This document shows, in pieces, positions 44,364 to 54,181 of a DNA stretch of 64,000 nt. The position numbers and the translations under genes were made by a program. Each line of letters starts with the position of its first letter. The first letter of the stretch is position 1. The notes below the pieces were generated by a model. It saw only the letters and a program-made list of their open reading frames with translations. It made no database searches and was not told the DNA's origin. This DNA comes from VXMF01 sp965206775 (lineage in GTDB: Bacteria; Acidobacteriota; Terriglobia; Bryobacterales; UBA6623), in assembly GCA_965206775.1 (NCBI GenBank), contig CBDBKU010000002.1, positions 496,001 to 560,000 of the forward strand, written 5' to 3'.

Positions 44364-45290
44364 TTGCGCGTCGTGTTCATGGGCACGCCGGATTTCGCGG
44401 TGCCGTCGCTTGCAATCCTCGACGGAGCCCACGAAGTCGCGGAGGTGGTGACGCAACCGGACCGGCCGGCAGGGCGCAGCCGGAAGCTGCTGGCGCCACC
44501 GGTCAAGCGCCAGGCCGAGAAACTCGGCCTGCAGGTGTACCAGCCTCATCGGATTCGCGACTTGGAGGCATACCATCGTCTCGTCCGACACAAGCCGGAT
44601 GCCATCGCTGTTGTCGGGTATGGCCAGATGATTCCGAAGCGCATTCGCGAGCTCGCGCCGCTCGGGTGCGTGAACGTCCATTCGTCGCTCCTGCCGAAGT
44701 ACAGGGGCGCCGCTCCGGTGAATTGGGCGGTCGCACGCGGCGAGACGCGCACAGGAGTGACGACGATGAGGATCGTGAGGGAGATGGACGCGGGCGACAT
44801 CCTGCTCGCAAGAGAGACGGAAATCGCGCCGGACGAGACTGCCTCCGCGGTGAACCGGCGTCTTGCCCCGGTCGGTGCGGAATTGCTGCTCGAAACGCTG
44901 CACGGTCTGGCGTCGGGCACGGTGCGACCCGTTCCCCAAGATCACGAGGCCGCGACGAGGGCCCCGCTTCTCCGGCGCGAGGACGGTCTGATCGACTGGT
45001 CCTCGCCGGCCAGCTCGATTTACGACAAGCTGCGAGGATTCGACCCGTGGCCGGGCATATACACGTACCTTCGAGGCAAGCGGCTGCGAATCGGGGCGGC
45101 CAGGCCGGGCGCGGGAGGGGACGGCCAGCCAGGCCGGCTCCGGCTCGACGCCAAGCAACTCAGCGTCGATTGCGGTATCGGGCGCCTGGTGCTCGAGGAG
45201 GTCCAGCTCGAGGGACGCAAGCGTGTTGCGGCTCTGGACTTCGCCCGGGGCTTTCACCTCGCGCCTCACGAGGTGCTGGGGAATGAGTAG
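44364..45290 (+). CDS. fmt: methionyl-tRNA formyltransferase, 308 aa
   Basis: Formylates initiator Met-tRNA with 10-formyl-THF. VVFMGTPDFAVPSL is the N-terminus. NVHSSLLPKYRGAAPVNWAV has the catalytic Asn-His region, and TGVTTMRIVREMDAGDILL follows. The C-terminal domain includes LIDWSSPASSIYDKLRGFDPWPG. TTG start at 44364, 1 bp after the def stop. The stop overlaps the argJ start by 8 bp. Confidence 0.95.
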   Translation: MRVVFMGTPDFAVPSLAILDGAHEVAEVVTQPDRPAGRSRKLLAPPVKRQAEKLGLQVYQPHRIRDLEAYHRLVRHKPDAIAVVGYGQMIPKRIRELAPLGCVNVHSSLLPKYRGAAPVNWAVARGETRTGVTTMRIVREMDAGDILLARETEIAPDETASAVNRRLAPVGAELLLETLHGLASGTVRPVPQDHEAATRAPLLRREDGLIDWSSPASSIYDKLRGFDPWPGIYTYLRGKRLRIGAARPGAGGDGQPGRLRLDAKQLSVDCGIGRLVLEEVQLEGRKRVAALDFARGFHLAPHEVLGNE

Positions 45291-46476
45291 CCGGCAAGAC
45301 CACAGGCTCCCGCTAGGCTACCGATTCGCGGCGGGATACGCGGGAATCCGCACGCACGTAGCGAACGACCTAGCGCTGATGGTGTCGGACCCGCCGGCAT
45401 CCGCGGCGGGAGTGTTCACACGGAATGCCGTACGGGCTGCACCTGTGGAAGTGAGCGCGCGGTTCCTTCGAGAGACCGGCGGAATAGCGCGGGCGATCAT
45501 AGCCAATGCCGGAAACGCGAATTGCGCAACGCCGAACATGCACGAAGTGGCAGCGGCTACAGCTCGCGACGCCGCCGAACTTGCGGGCGTTCCCGAGAGT
45601 CAGGTGCTGCTGGCTTCGACAGGGGTGATCGGAGAGCCGTTCGGCGAGACGGCGATTCCCCGAGCGCTGGGGGCTCTGTGGATGACGCTGGATCGCAACC
45701 AGTTCGAGGATTGCGCCCTCGCGATCATGACGACGGACACGGTGCCGAAGGTCCGCTACGGCGCGGTCAATTCGGGAAAGGGCTTGGTGCGGCTCGCAGG
45801 CATGGCAAAGGGCGCCGGGATGATCATGCCGGACATGGCGACGATGCTGAGCTTCCTGTTCACCGATGCCGCCATCGAGCCCGGCCGGCTCCAGGCCATG
45901 CTCTCGTCCTCGGTCGATCGCAGCTTCAACTGCATCACCGTGGATTCGGACACGTCCACGAACGACACCGTATATCTCCTCGCCAACGGCGCTTCTGGCG
46001 TGCGCATCGACGAAGAATCGGCAGCGTTCCAAGACGCGCTCGACACGCTGACGCAAGAGCTGGCCGTTGACATCGCCCGCGATGGCGAGGGTGCTGCAAA
46101 GCTCGCTGAGATCACGGTCGAAGGCACCGCAACCGATCGCGAGGCGAAAGCGGTCGCCATGGCAATCGCGAACTCGCCGCTGGTGAAGACCGCGCTAGCC
46201 GGCGCCGACCCGAATTGGGGCAGGATCCTCGGCGCGGCGGGTAAGGCTGGAATCCCGTTCGACCCAAGCACGGCGGACGTGTTCGTGAACGGCGTTCAGG
46301 TGTGCGCGGGGGGCTTTCGCGCGCAGTTCGACGAGCCGACCGTGCAGCGGACGATGGAGGAAGACGAAGTCTCGATCCGATTCCGCCTCGGCGGGGAGCG
46401 ATCCGGCCGCGCGGTCGTATGGACTTGCGACTTTACGGAATCGTACATACGAATCAATGCCGACTACCGGACCTGA
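45283..46476 (+). CDS. argJ: bifunctional glutamate N-acetyltransferase/amino-acid acetyltransferase, 397 aa
   Basis: Arginine biosynthesis: transfers acetyl between acetylornithine and glutamate. GYRFAAGYAGIRTHVANDLALMVSD is the N-terminus. The self-cleavage site KGAGMIMPDMATMLSF shows the expected Met-Ala-Thr-Met with nucleophile Thr, and VDSDTSTNDTVYLLANG follows. ATG 45283 lies inside the end of fmt (ATGAGTAG overlap), giving a start matched to the family; the longer upstream frame is within fmt. Confidence 0.95.
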   Translation: MSSRQDHRLPLGYRFAAGYAGIRTHVANDLALMVSDPPASAAGVFTRNAVRAAPVEVSARFLRETGGIARAIIANAGNANCATPNMHEVAAATARDAAELAGVPESQVLLASTGVIGEPFGETAIPRALGALWMTLDRNQFEDCALAIMTTDTVPKVRYGAVNSGKGLVRLAGMAKGAGMIMPDMATMLSFLFTDAAIEPGRLQAMLSSSVDRSFNCITVDSDTSTNDTVYLLANGASGVRIDEESAAFQDALDTLTQELAVDIARDGEGAAKLAEITVEGTATDREAKAVAMAIANSPLVKTALAGADPNWGRILGAAGKAGIPFDPSTADVFVNGVQVCAGGFRAQFDEPTVQRTMEEDEVSIRFRLGGERSGRAVVWTCDFTESYIRINADYRT

Positions 46477-46546
46477 GCCGCCGCAGCCGTACGTGACTGC
46501 TTGCCAAACGGCATATTCTGAATAAGGACGGCGCGAACGCACTCTG

Positions 46547-46622
46547 GGGCCCTTAGCTCAATGGTTAGAGCACCGGACTCATAATCCGTTGGTTGCAGGT
46601 TCGAGTCCTGCAGGGCCCACCA
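46547..46622 (+). tRNA. tRNA with CAU anticodon, probably tRNA-Ile2(CAU)
   Basis: 76-nt cloverleaf with encoded CCA. The acceptor stem GGGCCCT/AGGGCCC is perfect. D-arm contains TTAGCTCAATGGTTAGAGCA, the anticodon loop is CTCATAA, and the T-arm is GCAGGTTCGAGTCCTGC. The body resembles E. coli ileX (CCTTAGCTCA, TGGTT after the anticodon arm) more than elongator tRNA-Met, so the CAU is probably modified to lysidine-AU for AUA reading. Pair 27-43 is a C-U mismatch. Ile versus elongator Met is not settled. Confidence 0.93.
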
Positions 46623-46727
46623 AGCGTCGATCCCTCTGTCGATGGTGCTGCGTCCGCCGTCGAGACCGCGAGGCACCAGCAGATTCGCCTCTCGCCCCCG
46701 CGGCTCGCTGGAGCCGGCCAGTCCAGG

Positions 46728-48083
46728 CTAGACGGTCGATGGCGTTGGATGCACCCAGGGCTTCCGGTACTGCCTCGCCAGCTTTCCGTTCGCTTCGGCG
46801 TCTCCCACCACCTTGCCGGCATCCGCGTCCCAGGTGACAGAACGCCCCACATCCAGCGAGACATTCGCAAGAAGACAGCAAGCCGTCGAGATGTGACCCT
46901 GCTCGATATCGGCTACCGGTCGCGACCGGTCGTCTATCGCTGCCAGGAAATTCTTCATGTGGGCTCGCAGCACCGGAAACTCGTGCGGCGGGAGCCTGGA
47001 CTCGACAGTGTCGACGTTGTCGATCTCGTACTTGTCCATCTCTGTCACGGCATCCCGTCGGATCGATTTCTCGGACTTGTCAACCGGTATGAACTCCCAT
47101 TTCGAGGTCGAGCCCTTGAAAAGCCCCTTCTCGCCGTAGATGAAATAGGCCCACGGGTAGCCCTCGTACACGGGCGTTCCCCAGTTGCGGTGCGTCCAAA
47201 CGACGTTGAGATCAGGAAAGGAGAATGTTGCCGTTTGCGTGTCCGGGGTGTTGGCCTTGCTCCCCTTGTCCACGAAGATGCCGCCCGTCGAATGAATGAC
47301 CGACGGCCAGCCGAGGTCGAGCGTCCAGCGGACGAGATCGATCATGTGGATGCACATGTCGCCGATCACGCCGTTCCCGTACTCCATGAAATACCGCCAG
47401 CGGCGAGGATGGGTCCACTGGCAGAACGGGCGCATCGGGGCCGGCCCGGTCCACATGTCGTAGTCCAAATGCGCTGGCGGATCGATGTCCGGGGGATTGC
47501 CGCGCGGGCTCCTGTAGACGTAGCAGCAGACTTCAGCGTGCGAGATCTTGCCGAGCATGCCGCTCTGGATCCGGTCGCGGGCTTCAATCAAGTGCGGTGC
47601 GGAACGACGCTGGGTGCCGACCTGGCAGACGCGGCCGTACTTGCGGGCCGCGGCAACCATGGACTGCCCCTCGACGACGTCAACGGAGATAGGCTTCTGC
47701 ACATACACGTCCGCCCCTGCCCGCATCGCCTCGATCGCCGGAAGGCAGTGCCAGTGATCCGGCGTGGCGACCTCCACGATATCTGGCTGCTCTTGCTTCA
47801 AGAGTTCCCGATAGTCCCCGTAGGTGCGCGGCGTCTTACCGGACTCATGCCGCCCCGCAGCCGTCTTCGCGTCCGCCGCCAGGCCCTTGGCATCCGGGTC
47901 GCAAAGCGCCACAATCTCGACATCCTCCACCTGCACGAGGCGGAACAGGTCATTCTTCCCGTACCATCCGGAACCGACCAAGGCGACGCGGCGAGGTTTG
48001 GTCGCAGCCCGCGCACCCACTAGTGGGAGGCCCGCGGCCGCAGCAGCGACAAAGCGACGACGATTGATCGAATCGACTGGCAT
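46728..48083 (-). CDS. Gfo/Idh/MocA oxidoreductase with Tat leader, 451 aa
   Basis: Exported NAD(P)-dependent oxidoreductase-like protein. The leader INRRRFVAAAAAGLPLVGARA is Tat-type. The Rossmann fold starts RRVALVGSGWYGKNDLFRLV. The family EKP-like motif is VYVQKPISVDV, with CQVGTQRRSAPH and a long C-terminal domain (WRYFMEYGNGVIGDMCIHMIDLVRW). Such secreted forms are frequent in Planctomycetes and Acidobacteria beside sugar-modifying genes. Its promoter region is now separated from its divergent neighbour by an inserted IS. Confidence 0.9.
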   Translation of the reverse strand: MPVDSINRRRFVAAAAAGLPLVGARAATKPRRVALVGSGWYGKNDLFRLVQVEDVEIVALCDPDAKGLAADAKTAAGRHESGKTPRTYGDYRELLKQEQPDIVEVATPDHWHCLPAIEAMRAGADVYVQKPISVDVVEGQSMVAAARKYGRVCQVGTQRRSAPHLIEARDRIQSGMLGKISHAEVCCYVYRSPRGNPPDIDPPAHLDYDMWTGPAPMRPFCQWTHPRRWRYFMEYGNGVIGDMCIHMIDLVRWTLDLGWPSVIHSTGGIFVDKGSKANTPDTQTATFSFPDLNVVWTHRNWGTPVYEGYPWAYFIYGEKGLFKGSTSKWEFIPVDKSEKSIRRDAVTEMDKYEIDNVDTVESRLPPHEFPVLRAHMKNFLAAIDDRSRPVADIEQGHISTACCLLANVSLDVGRSVTWDADAGKVVGDAEANGKLARQYRKPWVHPTPSTV

Positions 48084-48140
48084 TGGTAGTCTCGCGTGCA
48101 AGACACTAGCACAGGATTCCGTTCCATTGCGAGTGGACAG

Positions 48141-49847
48141 TCCGGCGGCCAGCGATTCTCAAAACCTGAGATGCAGGTGGGCTGTTGGCGTCTCGCCGGG
48201 CGTTCGGGGGTGTTGCAGAGAAGTTGGGAGGGCACCAGGGGCGGCTCGGCAGTAGCGAGTGGCACACCTGTGGACGGCTCCGAGCGCCTCACCGGCAGTT
48301 CCGGCACCCTCGGGGCAGACGTCTGCTGCGGGCCCCCTGCGGGTCCGGCGGTCGCCGGGGAATTCGGTCGCAATCTCATGGGAGCGTGAGCCCGGGGCCG
48401 GCCCGCGGGGCGTGGTCAGCCAGCATCTCGGTGAGCAAGCTCGTCCAGTTCGGGAACCAGTACCGCTGCGACAGACAGCGCAGATCATTGAAGAAGTTGC
48501 GGCGTGTGCCGGCATCGTCGCGGCATTGCCGCCACAAGCCCCGCATGCCGTCCAGCAGCGTGTGCAGCGCGAAGGCGAGCAGGTTGAGAGTGGCGAGCAG
48601 ATTGGCCAGGCCCCGGCTGCCGTGCCCGAAATTGTGCTTGAGATTGTAGCCCTGGCAGGACAGGCAATGGAAGGCCTCGTTCTCGATCTTCCAGCGGGCT
48701 CTTCCGAGGCGGGCAATCCCGGCCACGTTCTCGGCGGTGACCTCCAAGCTGGTGAAGAAGGTGTTGTAGTAGGTGGGCTTGCCCTGGCGCTGGATCTCGA
48801 ACTCGATCCAGGTTCCTTGCACGGCATCGTCGGAGTCGCGGACCGGCAGGCCGTGCATCCAGCGATAGCGCTGCAACTCGACCTGGCGTTTGTGGTTGCG
48901 GGTGCGGATCCAGCCGGTCGAGTGGGTGAAGTCGTCATGGATCAGTTCGTATAACCGCTTGTGATTACCGGGCTTGCAGACGAAAAGGAAGTCCGCCCGG
49001 AGGTCGAGGACCAGTCGGCACAGGGACTGGCAGCAGTACAGGTCGTCGCCGAGGAAGACCGGCCGGTAGGGGCGCAGCTCGTCGCTGTGGGCGGGCAGCC
49101 AGCGCTTGGCGGCGTTGCGCTCGCAGTCCTGCTTGCGCTGCTCCTCGGACAGACCCGGCTGGTCCGCGGCCGGGTCCTGCTGGGGCTGGACGAACTCCGG
49201 CATGAGCGGCAGGACGCGGTTGTGGCCGTCGGCGACGACCGTCGCCGCGAGCATCGTATGGAAGTACTGCTCGGTCTTGTGGGCCCCGACATGGCGGATC
49301 GAGCACTGCGGGCAGCGGATCGAGTCGGAGCAGTGGATTTGGATTCCGTCGAGCGCGACCGCAATGCGGCCGTCGAGGCGGAGGAAGGGCTCGAGGGCCC
49401 CGTGGTCGCGGGCGGTTCGGAGGCAATCGGCAAACAGGGGGGCGAAGCGGTCGGGGTCGTGTCCGTCGAGGAGATTCCGAATGGAGTTGTCACAAGGGAT
49501 GTCCTCGACACCGAACAGGGACTGGCAATTGGAGCGAGCGGCCTGTTTCTGCATGCGGCGTTGGAAGTCGAGAAAGGAGGGTGCTTGGAGGAAGAACGTC
49601 GCCAAGGCGCAGGAGGCGGCGTCGGCGATGCTGTAGCGCTTGTTCGCGCCGGTTCGGGGATCGGGCAAGGCGGAGGCGATCTGGCGGAATCTGTTGAGGA
49701 GGGACTCAAGGACGGGAACGGGGGCCACATCTTATGTTTCAAGGCGGTGACCGCAAAGTCAAGAGCCCAGAAACTGGCCCCTCATTCGGGCATCTGCAGC
49801 GGCAAGAACCCCAACGCAGCCTAAATTTAGAACTGCTGTCCGGCGGC
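48141..49847 (-). mobile_element. DDE insertion sequence, copy A, 1689 bp, with 9-bp target duplication
   Basis: TCCGGCGGC is duplicated at 48141-48149 and 49839-49847. The IS itself is 48150-49838. Its terminal inverted repeats are CAGCGATTCTCAAAA at the left and CAGCAGTTCTAAATTT at the right (other strand). It contains one transposase gene. Before insertion the two divergent genes were about 108 bp apart start to start, so the IS sits in their shared promoter region. Confidence 0.88.
48376..49728 (-). CDS. IS4-like DDE transposase, 450 aa (copy A)
   Basis: Catalyses IS movement. DDE residues: first Asp in VALDGIQIHCSDSIRCPQC, second in FLGDDLYCCQ, Glu in RWKIENEAFHCLSCQGYN, in the usual IS4-like RWxIE context. 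CPQC may bind zinc. GTG start at 49728. The frame is intact from end to end, so this copy may be active. Copy B at 55512-63186 is clearly homologous but diverged, so A is not its recent offspring. IS family assignment is by motif only. Confidence 0.9.
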   Translation of the reverse strand: MAPVPVLESLLNRFRQIASALPDPRTGANKRYSIADAASCALATFFLQAPSFLDFQRRMQKQAARSNCQSLFGVEDIPCDNSIRNLLDGHDPDRFAPLFADCLRTARDHGALEPFLRLDGRIAVALDGIQIHCSDSIRCPQCSIRHVGAHKTEQYFHTMLAATVVADGHNRVLPLMPEFVQPQQDPAADQPGLSEEQRKQDCERNAAKRWLPAHSDELRPYRPVFLGDDLYCCQSLCRLVLDLRADFLFVCKPGNHKRLYELIHDDFTHSTGWIRTRNHKRQVELQRYRWMHGLPVRDSDDAVQGTWIEFEIQRQGKPTYYNTFFTSLEVTAENVAGIARLGRARWKIENEAFHCLSCQGYNLKHNFGHGSRGLANLLATLNLLAFALHTLLDGMRGLWRQCRDDAGTRRNFFNDLRCLSQRYWFPNWTSLLTEMLADHAPRAGPGLTLP

Positions 49848-49889
49848 GGCCGGTCTTTGCCGGTCCCGGGCAAGTACAATGCAGGCTGG

Positions 49890-51524
49890 GTGAGGGCGCT
49901 TACCGCAGTGCTGATGGCGGCCTGTGCCTCGGCGGCCTGGGCACAAGGCACCGGCTTCAGCCTGGATGTCCCCTACGAGCGGGATCGTCCCGTCGACCGC
50001 GTCCTCGACCGGGTCGATCCGAACGACGACGACTGGCTCGGCGAGCGGGACTACGAGGCGATCGATTCCGAACTCAAGGAGATTGCCCGCTCTCTGGTCG
50101 ACGATCCAGGCTCGTTCGAGGCGCTGGCCGACAAGACGGACCGGTTCCGCAGCCTCGAGCTGGTCGAATTCAAGATCGTTTCCACGCGAAGGGATCCCTC
50201 TGGCAGAGACATCTCGCAGGTCGGAGTCCGGATCGAGCTGGGAGGAGCGGCTTCCGGTGGAGGCCTGCTTTCCCTGCTGGGGTCGGCGACGATGACTTGG
50301 TCACGGGCCGATGGCGGTTGGGCACTGCAGGGAATCGCGCCAGGGGACTTCCGCGAGACGCGCTCGAGCAGTCACGGATTCACCGAAGTCACAGACCACG
50401 CGTTTGGCGCGATCGACTCATTCAAGGAGCAACTCGCTCTTGGGGTGGACTCTTGGAGGGACTCGCTGGACGCGGCTCTGGGCGTATCGGTCTACGGCCA
50501 TCAAGGGATCTCGCTCGGGGACTTCGATGGCGACGGTCTCGAGGACCTCTATATCAGCCAGCCGGGTGGGCTGCCGAACCGCCTGTACAGAAATAGCGGC
50601 GACGGCACGTTCTCGGACTCGACGCGCGGCGCCGGCCTGGACATCCTGGACGAGACGTCGATGAGCCTGTTCGCCGATGTCGACAACGACGGCGACCAAG
50701 ACCTGATCCTGATCGGAGCGACACCGATGCTGTTTCGCAACGGGGGAATGGGACTGTTCGCCCTTGATGACGGGGCAGGCCTCGATGTCGCGGACAACCG
50801 CGCGGCGATGTTCACCGGGGCCGCGATAGCCGACTACGACATGGACGGAGACCTCGATCTCTACGTCTGCGCGTATGATTTCTGGCAATCAGGGTCCAGC
50901 TACGACGCTCCCACGCCCTACTACGACGCCGTCAACGGGCCCGCCAACTTGCTCTTCCGCAATGACGGGCACGGCTCATTCGAGGAGGTTTCGAGCGGAG
51001 CGGGCCTGGAGCCGAGCAACGACCGATTCAGCTTCGCCGCAGCTTGGGGGGACTATGACGACGACGGCGATCCCGATCTGTACGTGGCTAATGACTTTGG
51101 CCGGAACAATCTCTACCGCAACAACGGAGACGGGACGTTCTCGGAAAGATCCGCCGAATCCGGCGTGGACGACCTCGGCGCGGGGATGTCTGCCGCCTGG
51201 GGCGACTATGACAACGACGGCGACTTGGACCTGTACACAGCGAACATGTGGTCCTCGGCCGGGCTTCGGATCACAGGGAGCGCCCAGTTCGACAGCGTGG
51301 CTCCCCAGACAAGCGCGCGCCGTCTGTTTCGCCGACAGGCGCAGGGAAATTCGCTGTTTCGAAACGATGGCCCCGCGGGCTTCCACGACGCGAGCGACGA
51401 GGCCGGAGTGCGCACCGGGCGATGGGCCTGGGCATCGGACTTCGTGGACCTCGATGGCGATGGCCTGCTCGATCTCTTCGTGCAGAACGGATTCATAACT
51501 GGCGAGCGAATGGACGACCTATGA
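49890..51524 (+). pseudogene. CRTAC1-type FG-GAP protein, upstream part of a gene split by in-frame TGA
   Basis: Signal sequence (LTAVLMAACASAAWA), a ~130-residue N-domain, then VCBS/FG-GAP repeats (DFDGDGLEDLYISQ, DVDNDGDQDLILIG, DYDMDGDLDLYVCA, DYDDDGDPDLYVAN, DYDNDGDLDLYTAN, DLDGDGLLDLFVQN). It ends NGFITGERMDDL then TGA (51522-51524), after which SFFWRQVV continues in the same frame, as in full-length family members. GTG 49890 is chosen because the export signal starts there; its promoter region is disrupted by IS copy A. Confidence 0.78.
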
Positions 51525-53558
51525 AGTTTCTTCTGGCGGCAGGTCGTGTCGCAATCCCCGCTTCGAGCCGAAGGTTCCAAGCAGTACGCCGACGCCTGGC
51601 GCGCGATCAACATCCTCATCCGGTCCGACGGCACCTGGAGCGGAAGGGAGCGCAACCTGTGCTTCCGTAACCGCGGGGACGGGACGTTCGACGATATCTC
51701 GTTCACAAGCGGGCTCGACCTGGATGCCGACGGACGGGCATTCGTGCCGCTCGATCTTGACGCTGACGGCGATCTCGACCTGATCGCCAAGAACCGCAAC
51801 GGGGTGCAGCTGCGGGCATTTCGGAACGACTTGCGAACGGGGAACACGCGGCACCTGACGGTGCAACTCGAAGGGAGGCAGAGCAATCGCGACGGCGTCG
51901 GCGGCCGAGTCCAGGCGCTCACTGACCGTCGAACCTTGACGCGAGAGATCGTCTCGGGCAGCGGCTACCTGTCTCAGAGGTCTAGAGTTGCGAGATTCGG
52001 CCTGGCGGAAGGGGAGGTCGTGCAACGTGTCCGGGTGCGGTGGCCGGGCGGCTTGGTCCAGGAAATCGACGGGCCGCCGGGGCAGGGCCGGGTGCTGCTG
52101 GTCGAGGGGGAGGCCGCGTTCCGGGAGACGCCTCCGTCAGAACCATCGACGCAAGCCTCCGAGGCTGCGGGTGCCTCGGTTCCGGAAGCGCGTCAGGGCA
52201 CGTGGCTGGCTGCGCCATTGCCGGCACCCGACTTCGAACTCCGCGTCGCCGGAACTGCCGGCCACATCGCGCGGCTGTCCGAGTGGCGCGGCCGCAGGGT
52301 TCTTCTTAACTTCTGGGCCACTTGGTGCCCGCCATGCCGTCGTGAGCTAGCCCAGTTCCAGCGCCGCTCGGCCGATTTCGAACGGTCGGGCGTAGAAATC
52401 CTGGCTGTCTCGGTCGACGATCCAGCCAACGCGGACGCGGTGACGGCCCTTTCCCGCGAATTGGGACTGGAGTACCCGGTCCTGCTGGCCGACCGGCAAA
52501 CCGCGGAGAGCTATAGCGTTCTCAACGAGCGCTTGTTCGACCGCCGGCGACCGCTGGCGATTCCGACAAGTTTCCTTCTGGGGCCTGACGGGCGAATCGT
52601 CAAGGTCTACAGGGGTGAGGCAGATGCAAGCTTGATCCTCCGGGACGCGCGGACCGGAACGGGCAGCCCGCTGCCGTTCGACGGGAAGTGGGCGCAATCG
52701 CAGCCGAGGCGGGATTTCGAGGATCTCGCGTCGGCATTCGCCGAAAGGGGTCTCAGCGACCCGGCGCGAAGTATGTTCGACGAAGCCCTCGCGACCGGGG
52801 AGCGCTCGCCGCGACTGCTGAATAATCTGGCCGGAATCCTGATATCGGACGGCGAACTGTCACGGGGCGAGCAACTGCTGCGCGAGGCGCTGGCCATTCA
52901 GCCCGGGATGACGGACTCGCAGGTCAACCTGGCGGCCCTGCTTGTCACGCAAGGGGCTGCTGCCGAGGCCGAGGCGCTTCTCGAAGAGGCGCTGGCGGCG
53001 CAGCCCCGTGACGGCCAGGCGCTGTCCGTCCTAGGGTCGATTCGGTTCACGCAGGGCCGGTCCGAAGACGCAGAGACGCTGTTTCGGCGTGCCGTGGAAG
53101 TCCAGCCGGGCGATGCAAGATTCCGCGAGAATCTCGGATCTGCTCTGGCGTCAAGGGGCAGGTTCGCGGACGCCCTGCGGGAATACGAGAAGGCGCGAGA
53201 CCTCGGCTCTTCGAGCGCGCCGCTCCATACCAACCTCGCGGTGCTCTACATGGAAACCGGACGCGTCGAGCAGGCACTCGGGTCATTTCTAAGTGCGGTT
53301 GACGCCGACCCGGACTCTCCGGGCCCGCATCTCAACCTAGCCCGGTACCAATTGCAGGCACAGGAAGTCGACAAGGCGATGATCTCGATCCGGCGTGCCC
53401 GGCAGGCAGCACCAAGAGATCCGGGAGCGTTGCTGCTGGAAGCCCAGGCATTCGCGATGCAAGGGCGGATGCAGGAGGCTCGAGATGCCGCGGAGGAGGC
53501 GCTCCGCCTGGACCCGAGTTCGACGGAAGCGACGCAACTCCTAGAGTCGCTTCGTTGA
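51525..53558 (+). pseudogene. ASPIC/UnbV + TlpA-type thioredoxin + TPR, downstream part of the split gene
   Basis: In frame with the preceding gene after its TGA. A last FG-GAP repeat (DLDADGDLDLIAKN) and an ASPIC/UnbV domain (HLTVQLEGRQSNRDGVGGRVQAL, GLAEGEVVQRVRVRWPGG) are followed by a redoxin domain with FWATWCPPCRRELAQF (CxxC active site). At least seven TPR repeats then run to the C-terminus. The next in-frame start is GTG 51546, without a good Shine-Dalgarno. Without readthrough this part would lack its export signal. Joined length would be about 1220 aa. Confidence 0.78.
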
Positions 53559-54181
53559 GCCCTCATCGGCGAGGCGAGCGCGCAAAGACACAACGGAGTG
53601 GAGCTGGACCCAGCTGGGCGCTCTTGCCGAGCAGGCCGGGACCTTGGCGGCTATCGGGCGGTCGAGGCGAGAGGACGAGTCGATCCACTCCCTCGGCAAG
53701 GCAAGCGCAGCGTAAGGCTCCGGAGTCGCTGCCCGGTGCCCCGGTTGTGAGTTCAGCCCCATTCGGAAGCACGTCGCAACCCGAAAGCCCTGCGTTCGTG
53801 GCGGAGTGGCTGTCCGACTCCGCATTCGAACACACCGACCCCAAGACAGCTCGCCGCTTGGATCCTAGCACCCGCTCTCGCCCGGATCGGACCCTGCATT
53901 TCATCCGGGTGGGCTCCGACTCGGTCTCCCGGGCATGCAGCGGGACCACCAGGAAAATCCTGTCGGCGCGGCCAAGACCTGCATCGGCGGCGCCTTCTCC
54001 GAAGCGAAAACCGGGCACCGCAGCTGCGCTGGGAACCGGACCCTACAGCTTTGCCTTGACAGGTCTCGAAAAAGACTTGCCGCCGCCGCCTCGCGGCGCT
54101 ATTCTAGCGTCGGTTCCGGCGCATCTGAGTAATCGTCCGACGCTCCTCGGGCACGCGGGCGCCCGGTATCGGGGAGGATCC
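53559..54181. other. intergenic region with a possible promoter
   Basis: 623 bp. The open frame that crosses it is continuous with the oxidoreductase downstream but shows only Ser/Pro/Arg-rich composition and no export signal or domain, so I treat it as non-coding. A candidate promoter TTGCCG (54077-54082), 17-bp spacer, TATTCT (54100-54105) lies 77 bp before the ATG at 54182. Confidence 0.4.

Noticed and set aside
46547..46622. Elongator tRNA-Met assignment
   Set aside because: The anticodon fits, but the D-arm and post-anticodon bases resemble tRNA-Ile2(CAU); not fully excluded.
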